A DNA stretch of 54,210 nt from CAZYEI01 sp964646425 (GTDB lineage Bacteria > Bacillota_I > Bacilli_A > RFN20 > JAISJY01). Position numbers and translations under genes: made by a program. The stretch covers positions 1-54,210 of the forward strand of contig CAZYEI010000004.1 of NCBI GenBank assembly GCA_964646425.1. The letters run 5' to 3'. Shown here in pieces: positions 48,199 through 54,210 of this stretch (the first letter of the stretch is position 1; every line of letters begins with the position of its first letter). Below the pieces are notes generated by a model, which saw nothing but the letters and a program-made list of their open reading frames with translations, ran no database searches and was not told the origin of the DNA.

Positions 48199-50733
48199 AT
48201 GACAAAAAAACCTCCATTTTCACCAATGATGATGAAATATCTAGAAGTTAAAGAACAACATAAAGATGCTTTATTACTTTATCGTCTAGGAGATTTTTAT
48301 GAATTATTTTTTGAAGATGCGAAAATTGCATCAAGAGAATTAGAATTAGTATTAACTGGTAAAGATGCAGGAGCAGATGAAAGGGTTCCAATGTGTGGTA
48401 TGCCATATCATGCTGTTAATGGATATATTGATAAACTAATAAAAAAAGGATATAAGGTAGCGATAGCAGAACAATTAGAAGATCCTGCTGTGGCCAAAGG
48501 TCTTGTTAAAAGAGGAGTAATTCAAGTTGTTACTCCTGGAACGGTAATTGGTTCTGGATTGGAAGAAAAGAAAAATAATTATATTGCTGCGATAGAAGAT
48601 TTTAATTCTTTCTTTGTTATTTCATATGCTGATTTATCAACAGGAGAAATTGGAGTATTAAATATTGAACATGATGAGAATTCATTAACAAATGAACTTG
48701 AAGCTTTAGAATGCAAGGAAATAATCGTAGATCCGAAATTTAATTTGGCATATTTAGATTTAATGAAAGCTAAGCATAATATTACAATTTCTTATCAAGA
48801 AGAATCAGAAATCACTCTAGAATATGAATCTTTATTGGTAAATACTAATGATATTCGTCAAGAAAAGGCAATTGTAAGACTTGTAGATTATTTAACTAAA
48901 ACCCAAATGCGTAATCTAGATTATCTTCAACCTGCTAAAGTTATTAGGACAAAACAATTTTTGCAAATGGATGCTTTTACAAGATTTAATTTGGAATTAA
49001 CTAGAACAATTAGAAGTGATGATCGTTTTGGAAGTTTACTATGGATTCTTGATAAGACAAAAACAGCAATGGGAGGTAGATTGCTACAAAGATATATTGT
49101 TCGTCCTTTAGCTGACCAAATTGAAATAGAAAATCGATTAAATAATGTTGAAGCTTTAGCTAATAATTATCTTGAAAGAGTTGAAATCATTGATGGTTTG
49201 AAAGAAATATATGATTTACCTCGTCTAATCGGACGCATTGGCTATGGTAATGCTAATGCAAAAGATTTAATTCAATTAAGTAAATCGTTAAAAGTTATTC
49301 CTCAAATTAAAAATGCACTTTATAAGATTCAAACTCCTTCTTTATCTTTGATTGCGGATGCAATGCCTGATTTGAATGCAGTAAATGAGTTAATTGAGTC
49401 ATCGATTGTTGAAAATCCGCCATTTACTATTAAAGAAGGTGGAATGATTAAACAAGGCTTTAATTCGGATTTAGATGAACTAAATTCTTTATCAAAAGGT
49501 GGTAAAGAATGGATATCTCGACTTGAAACAATTGAAAGAGAAAGAACAGGAATTAAGGGGTTAAAAATCGGCTTTAATAAAGTTTTTGGTTTTTATATTG
49601 AAATCACTAATTCTTATTTACCTTTAGTAAAAGATGAATTTGGCTATATAAGAAAGCAAACTTTAACTAATGGTGAACGTTTTATTACCCAAGAATTAAA
49701 AGAAAAAGAGGCTTTAGTTTTAGGAGCGGAAGATAAAGCAATAAAATTAGAATATGAAATATTTGTTTCTATTAGAGATGAAATAAAAAAATATACTGAG
49801 CAAATACAAAGATTAGCAGAACAATTAGCTATTGTAGATGTATTAACTTCTTTTGCTGAAGTATCTATTGCTAATGATTTTGTTAGACCAACATTTAATA
49901 ACGAACATAAAATGGAAATTATTGAAGGTCGACATCCGGTTATTGAAAAGGTAATTGGACATAATGCTTATGTTCCTAATGATACTTACTTAAGTGAAAA
50001 TAAAAACTTGTTGCTTATTACAGGTCCTAATATGGGTGGTAAGTCAACTTATATGAGACAAGTTACTTTAATATGTATTATGGCGCAAATCGGTTGTTTT
50101 GTGCCTGCTAAAAGTGCTAATTTGAGTGTTGTTGATCAAATATTTACAAGAATTGGTGCTAGTGATGACTTGGTTTCTGGCCAATCAACTTTTATGGTGG
50201 AAATGAGCGAAGCCAATCATGCGTTAAAAAATGCTACTTCTAATTCTTTGATTATATTTGATGAAATTGGTAGAGGAACTTCTACATATGATGGTATGGC
50301 ACTTGCTCAAGCCATTATTGAATATATTGCTTTACGTATTAAGGCGTTTACTTTATTTTCAACGCATTATCATGAGTTAACTGCTTTGGAAGGAAAATTA
50401 CCAGGATTATATAATATTAGTGTCGGAATATATGAAGAAAATGAAAGAGTTACTTTTTTGTATAAAATTATTGAAGGTGCTGCAAATAAATCATATGGTA
50501 TTAATGTAGCTCGTCTTGCACATTTACCAGAGGATTTATTGAGTAGAGCAAATCAAATATTGGAAACATTGGAACAAAACAAGGCTACTACTGGTATTGT
50601 AGAATATAAAGTTGCTCCTAAGAAGCAAGAAGAACCAGAGTATATTAAAGAGATTAAAAAATTAGATCCTTTGGCTATGACACCGATGGATGCTCTAAAT
50701 TTCTTATATGAATTACAAAAAAAATTAAAATAA
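48199..50733 (+). CDS. mutS: DNA mismatch repair protein MutS
   Basis: Recognises mispairs and small loops and recruits MutL. The mismatch-reading motif RLGDFYELFFEDA (Phe-x-Glu) is at about 31-43, the connector, lever and clamp domains follow, and the ATPase has GPNMGGKSTYMRQV (about 612-625), DEIGRGTSTYDGMALA (about 691-706) and FSTHYHELT (about 724-732). 844 residues. ATG 48199 is placed nine bases after AGGAG; the TTG at 48190 abuts it. First gene of the mutS-mutL-miaA operon. Confidence 0.98.
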   Translation: MTKKPPFSPMMMKYLEVKEQHKDALLLYRLGDFYELFFEDAKIASRELELVLTGKDAGADERVPMCGMPYHAVNGYIDKLIKKGYKVAIAEQLEDPAVAKGLVKRGVIQVVTPGTVIGSGLEEKKNNYIAAIEDFNSFFVISYADLSTGEIGVLNIEHDENSLTNELEALECKEIIVDPKFNLAYLDLMKAKHNITISYQEESEITLEYESLLVNTNDIRQEKAIVRLVDYLTKTQMRNLDYLQPAKVIRTKQFLQMDAFTRFNLELTRTIRSDDRFGSLLWILDKTKTAMGGRLLQRYIVRPLADQIEIENRLNNVEALANNYLERVEIIDGLKEIYDLPRLIGRIGYGNANAKDLIQLSKSLKVIPQIKNALYKIQTPSLSLIADAMPDLNAVNELIESSIVENPPFTIKEGGMIKQGFNSDLDELNSLSKGGKEWISRLETIERERTGIKGLKIGFNKVFGFYIEITNSYLPLVKDEFGYIRKQTLTNGERFITQELKEKEALVLGAEDKAIKLEYEIFVSIRDEIKKYTEQIQRLAEQLAIVDVLTSFAEVSIANDFVRPTFNNEHKMEIIEGRHPVIEKVIGHNAYVPNDTYLSENKNLLLITGPNMGGKSTYMRQVTLICIMAQIGCFVPAKSANLSVVDQIFTRIGASDDLVSGQSTFMVEMSEANHALKNATSNSLIIFDEIGRGTSTYDGMALAQAIIEYIALRIKAFTLFSTHYHELTALEGKLPGLYNISVGIYEENERVTFLYKIIEGAANKSYGINVARLAHLPEDLLSRANQILETLEQNKATTGIVEYKVAPKKQEEPEYIKEIKKLDPLAMTPMDALNFLYELQKKLK

Positions 50734-50755
50734 TTATGAAAGGATGTGACCTTTT

Positions 50756-52525
50756 ATGGCACAGGTACATTTATTAAGTCCATCATTATCAAATATGATT
50801 GCTGCGGGAGAAGTTGTTGAGCGTCCTGTAAGTGTTGTTAAAGAATTAATTGAAAATGCTCTTGATGCTAAGGCACATCATATTGATATTTATATTGAAG
50901 ATGCCGGAAGAAAAAAAATTGAAGTTAGGGATGATGGCAAAGGCATGGATAAGGAAGATGCTGTCATGGCATTTAAAAGACATGCTACAAGTAAAATACA
51001 AGATCGTGATGATCTATTTAATATTGAAACATTAGGTTTTAGAGGTGAAGCGTTACCTTCAATTGCAGCTGTTAGTGAAGTAACTTTAATAACTTCGACA
51101 GGAGAGAATGCTGGTACTAAGGTAGAAATTAGTGGTACTGAAATAAAAAGCATCGAAAATAGCAACGCTAGAAAAGGTACATCAGTTATTGTTAAAAACT
51201 TGTTTTTTAACACACCAGCACGGTTAAAGTATTTGAAGTCTGATAATACTGAATTTGCACAAATCTATGATGTAGTATCTAAAATTGCCTTGGGATATCC
51301 AAATGTTATTTTTAAATTATATCATAATGATAAAGAATCTTTTTCTACAACAGGAAGAGGCGATATTTTAGAAATTATTGCTAAAACAATGGGATATGAT
51401 ACCGCTAAAAATATGCTAAAAGTAAGTAAAGAAAATTATGATTTTAAAGTTGAAGGGTTTACGACAAAAATTCAAGTAAATAAAGCTAATAGATATTCTA
51501 TTATTGTATTAATTAATGGTAGATATGTTCGGGTTAATGCAATAACTAATGCTGTAATAGATGCATATAAAACTTATATCCCTGAAGGAAGATATCCTGC
51601 TGCTATTTTGAATATTGAAGTTGATCCTATTTTAGTTGATATAAATGTTCATCCAGCTAAGCATGAAGTTCGTTTATCTAAAGAAGATGAACTAAGTAAG
51701 CTAGTTAAAGAGGCAATATTAGAGGCTTTAAGAATAGATATAATGCCTCCTAAAATTGAAACCAAAAAGGATAAAGTAGAAATAATACGTCCTACATTAG
51801 AACTTGACTCACCAGAATTTATTACAACAATTTCTCAAGAAGTAATCACTTCTGCACAAACAGCAATAGTTGATCCTACTGAAAAAGAAATTGAAATGAA
51901 AGTGGAAGATGCTCCAAGTAAAATAGAGGAAGTAATTATCGAAAAGCCTGCTTTTTATGTACGTGCAATTGGTCAAATTCTTGGTACATATATAGTATGT
52001 GAAATAGATGAAGGAATGTTTATAGTTGATCAACATGCTGCAGCAGAGAGAATTAATTATGAAAAATATCAAAAATTATTAAATCAAAAGCATGGTACAA
52101 CCGAGTTATTGTTACCATTAGTAATTGAATATAGTTTTAAAGAAACTAAAATTATTTTAGAGAAGAAAAATTTATTAGAAGAAATTGGTATTTTTGCTGA
52201 AGAATTTTCTAATACTGCAATAAGAATCAGTGAAGTTCCCCTTTGGATGCAAGGTACAAATATTGAAATATATGTAAAAGATATAATCGAAGAATTATTA
52301 CATAAACCAACGATAGATATCCCTTCTATTAGATCCTTAGCAATTGCTACACTAAGTTGTAAAGCTTCAATAAAAGCTAATCATTCACTTAACTTAGATG
52401 ATATGCAAAATCTTGTGGTAACTTTGTTAAAGTGTGAAAATCCAAATACGTGTCCTCATGGAAGACCAACAATATTAAAATATACAAAGTATGAATTAGA
52501 AAAATTCTTTAAGAGAGTAATGTAA
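50756..52525 (+). CDS. mutL: DNA mismatch repair protein MutL, endonuclease type
   Basis: GHKL ATPase with ENALDAKAHHI (about 33-43), DDGKGMD (about 59-65) and GFRGEALPSIA (about 94-104) at the N-terminus. The C-terminal domain has the endonuclease metal-binding motif DQHAAAERINYE (about 423-434) and CPHGRPTIL (about 564-572), so this MutL nicks DNA itself, as expected for a bacterium without MutH. 589 residues. Strong Shine-Dalgarno AAAGGATG. 22 bases downstream of mutS, one base upstream of miaA. Confidence 0.97.
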   Translation: MAQVHLLSPSLSNMIAAGEVVERPVSVVKELIENALDAKAHHIDIYIEDAGRKKIEVRDDGKGMDKEDAVMAFKRHATSKIQDRDDLFNIETLGFRGEALPSIAAVSEVTLITSTGENAGTKVEISGTEIKSIENSNARKGTSVIVKNLFFNTPARLKYLKSDNTEFAQIYDVVSKIALGYPNVIFKLYHNDKESFSTTGRGDILEIIAKTMGYDTAKNMLKVSKENYDFKVEGFTTKIQVNKANRYSIIVLINGRYVRVNAITNAVIDAYKTYIPEGRYPAAILNIEVDPILVDINVHPAKHEVRLSKEDELSKLVKEAILEALRIDIMPPKIETKKDKVEIIRPTLELDSPEFITTISQEVITSAQTAIVDPTEKEIEMKVEDAPSKIEEVIIEKPAFYVRAIGQILGTYIVCEIDEGMFIVDQHAAAERINYEKYQKLLNQKHGTTELLLPLVIEYSFKETKIILEKKNLLEEIGIFAEEFSNTAIRISEVPLWMQGTNIEIYVKDIIEELLHKPTIDIPSIRSLAIATLSCKASIKANHSLNLDDMQNLVVTLLKCENPNTCPHGRPTILKYTKYELEKFFKRVM

Positions 52526-52526
52526 T

Positions 52527-53459
52527 ATGCAAAAAATATTAGTAATTGTCGGTCCAACAGGAGTTGGTAAAACTAAGTTATCTATTGCTTTAGCTAAGGA
52601 ATTTGATTATGAAATTATAAGTGGAGATTCTATGCAAATTTATAAAGGTATGGATATTGGTACTGCTAAGGTAACAAAAGAAGAAATGAAGGGTATTGTT
52701 CATCATTTGATAAATATTAAAGAAGTTAACGAATCATATTCTTGTGCTGATTTTCAAACTGAAGTGAGAAAAAAAATCACTGAGATTTTAGAAAAAGGAA
52801 AAAAAGTAATGATTGTTGGTGGTACAGGATTATATTTGAGGTCATGTTTATATGATTACACTTTTAGTGAAGAAGTAGAAAGAAATACTGAAATTATCGA
52901 TAAGTATGCTCAATTATCTAATGAAGAATTATATCAACATTTAACCCAAATTGATGAAGAATCTGCAAAAATATTACATCCTAATAATCGTAGAAGAGTA
53001 CTAAGAGCAATTGAAATATATGAAAAAAGCGGAAAAACAAAAAGCGAAAATTTAAGTAATCAAACACATAAATTATTATATGATGCTTTAATATTAGGTT
53101 TAGATTTAAATCGAGAAACGCTACATAAACGTCAAGATGCTAGGGTGGATAAAATGATTGAAGATGGTTTGGAAAACGAAGTAAGAAATCTATATGAAGT
53201 AGATGGCTTTTTACAAGGAACTGCTAGCAAAGCTATTGGATATAAAGAATTTTTTCCATATTTTCTAGGTAAGATTACTTTAGATGAAGTTATAAAAGAT
53301 ATAAAAATTCACACTCATCAATATACTAAAAGACAATATACATGGTTTAGAAATCAAATGGATGTTAATTGGATAAATGTAAATGTAGAAAATTTTGATC
53401 AAACTATTAATGAAGCAAAAGGATTAGTTAATGAATGGTTAAAATTAAGTCGGAGATGA
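52527..53459 (+). CDS. miaA: tRNA dimethylallyltransferase MiaA
   Basis: Transfers a dimethylallyl group to A37 of tRNAs that read codons beginning with U. VIVGPTGVGKTKLSI (P-loop, about 6-19; first V counted from LVIVGP), SGDSMQIYKGMDIGTAK (about 33-49) and VGGTGLYLR (about 99-107) are conserved, with KRQYTWFRNQ (about 272-281) near the C-terminus. 310 residues. The substrate dimethylallyl diphosphate comes from the pathway that includes ispE in this window. The stop codon TGA is followed at once by the next open frame. Confidence 0.97.
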   Translation: MQKILVIVGPTGVGKTKLSIALAKEFDYEIISGDSMQIYKGMDIGTAKVTKEEMKGIVHHLINIKEVNESYSCADFQTEVRKKITEILEKGKKVMIVGGTGLYLRSCLYDYTFSEEVERNTEIIDKYAQLSNEELYQHLTQIDEESAKILHPNNRRRVLRAIEIYEKSGKTKSENLSNQTHKLLYDALILGLDLNRETLHKRQDARVDKMIEDGLENEVRNLYEVDGFLQGTASKAIGYKEFFPYFLGKITLDEVIKDIKIHTHQYTKRQYTWFRNQMDVNWINVNVENFDQTINEAKGLVNEWLKLSRR

Positions 53460-53465
53460 TTTGAT

Positions 53466-54170
53466 CTGGATAAAAAAGAAAAAAGAAGAATTATTATTAA
53501 ATTATTTGTAATTTTAATATTAGTTGCAATTATATTTATCTTAGCAATAGTGTTCTTTCCTGAAATAAAAAAGTTAATAGATAAAGATAATCAAGATAAT
53601 ATTGTTAATAGAATAAGAGAATATGGAATTTATGGTTGGTTTATTTTTTTATTAATCCAAATAGTTCAAATAGTTATATCGTTTATTCCTGGAGAGCCTG
53701 TAGAAGTTATGGCTGGTATGATTTATGGTTCTTTTGGTGGTTTATTAACTTGTATGCTTGGTTGTTTTATAGGAAGTGCTATTGTTTATTATTTATCAAT
53801 AAAAATTGGTAAATCATTTATTAGGTTGTTTGTAAAAAATAAAGATTTGGAAGAAGTTAAATTTTTAAAGAACGAGAAAAGAGTAGAAGAACTTGTTTTT
53901 TTGTTTTATTTCATTCCCGGTACACCCAAAGATTTAATCACATATTTAGCACCTTATACTAAGATAAAACCAATAAAATTTTTTATAATATCAACATTTG
54001 CCAGAATCCCTTCAATTATTACTTCAACATGGGCTGGCTCTAGTATTACTGCAAATAATTGGAAATTAACAGTAGGAGTGTTTGTAGGAACGTTTATAAT
54101 AGCTTTAATGGGACTATTTGTACGTAAAAAGTTTTTTTATAAAAATGATGATATAAATGAAAATAACTAA
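53466..54170 (+). CDS. TVP38/TMEM64 (DedA-like) membrane protein, start uncertain
   Basis: Integral membrane protein of the VTT/TVP38 family: FIPGEPVEVMAGMIYGSFGG is the conserved motif (about 44-64 of the GTG form), then GSAIVYYLSIKIGK and FYFIPGTPKDLITYLA (the second conserved loop). The family has an extra N-terminal helix. The same frame runs back upstream without stop to the miaA TGA and encodes IIIKLFVILILVAIIFILAI, a typical TM helix, but there is no ATG, GTG or TTG before GTG 53550. I give CTG 53466 (10 bases after CGGAG) as the likely non-standard start; the safe minimum is 53550-54170. Likely roles in the family are lipid or DNA-damage-linked membrane functions, not settled. Confidence 0.75.
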   Translation: MDKKEKRRIIIKLFVILILVAIIFILAIVFFPEIKKLIDKDNQDNIVNRIREYGIYGWFIFLLIQIVQIVISFIPGEPVEVMAGMIYGSFGGLLTCMLGCFIGSAIVYYLSIKIGKSFIRLFVKNKDLEEVKFLKNEKRVEELVFLFYFIPGTPKDLITYLAPYTKIKPIKFFIISTFARIPSIITSTWAGSSITANNWKLTVGVFVGTFIIALMGLFVRKKFFYKNDDINENN

Positions 54171-54194
54171 AAAGCCACATATATGTGGCTTTTT
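54168..54194 (+). terminator. Terminator at the end of the mutSL-miaA operon
   Basis: AAAGCCACATA / TATGTGGCTTT palindrome followed by T. Confidence 0.9.
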
Positions 54195-54210
54195 ACATAA
54201 AATTGTTATG

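Noticed and set aside
1..54210. CRISPR array, tRNA or rRNA genes
   Set aside because: No regularly spaced repeats and no cloverleaf or conserved rRNA segments seen on either strand.
1..54210. Mycoplasma-type code with TGA as Trp
   Set aside because: TGA ends several clear genes (ybaB, miaA, FAD oxidoreductase) and Trp is encoded by TGG in core genes.

Overview
The window is AT-rich (roughly 28 percent GC by eye), gene-dense DNA around a bacterial replication origin. Gene content (dnaA, dnaN, recF, gyrB, gyrA, rpmH, rnpA, yidC, jag, mnmE, ricT, rnmV, yabG), AGGAGG-type ribosome binding sites and TTGACA/TATAAT promoters point to a low-GC Bacillota of the Bacilli/Erysipelotrichia/Mollicutes-related branch. 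TGA is used as a stop (ybaB, miaA and the FAD oxidoreductase end with it), so the genetic code is standard and this is not a true Mycoplasma. A BofA-like membrane protein and a YabG-like protease suggest spore-forming ancestry. I cannot name the species.

Layout. 1-5.8 kb: the conserved block dnaX (3' part), ybaB, recR, bofA-like, tmk, holB, ricT, rsmI, all on + and therefore transcribed towards the origin. 5.8-9.8 kb: a small hypothetical gene, a short-chain dehydrogenase and a Ca-type P-ATPase. 9.8-18.4 kb: gyrA, gyrB, recF, yaaA, dnaN, dnaA on -, leading away from the origin. 18.4-18.8 kb: oriC with a cluster of DnaA boxes. 18.8-19.6 kb: a thiamine ECF S-component under a TPP riboswitch. 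19.7-26.6 kb: rpmH, rnpA, yidC, jag, mnmE, tatD, rnmV, ksgA, yabG. 39.2-54.2 kb: ispE, prs, a TGS/uridine-kinase-type protein, trkH/trkA, an FAD oxidoreductase, mutS, mutL, miaA and a TVP38-type membrane protein.

The accessory part is a 12.6-kb element (26582-39203) between yabG and ispE, bounded by a perfect 29-bp direct repeat. It carries a DDE transposase, a 660-bp non-coding region full of large inverted repeats, a DUF3846-like gene and a SprT-like gene. Its left-going array encodes an HUH rolling-circle replication initiator, a large membrane Zot-like ATPase, several small secreted or membrane proteins, a 799-residue secreted protein with a C-terminal anchor, a small basic protein and a candidate ssDNA-binding protein. 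This is the architecture of a filamentous phage (inovirus/plectrovirus-like) prophage.

Two things in the element look undescribed: five copies of an 18-bp palindrome, TTGACA-N6-TGTCAA, spread through it, and a separate strongly promoted 81-residue membrane protein (candidate major coat protein) that shares a sequence module with the tail of the large secreted protein. The ATPase has Asp where the last Gly of its Walker A loop should be, so the element may be defective.
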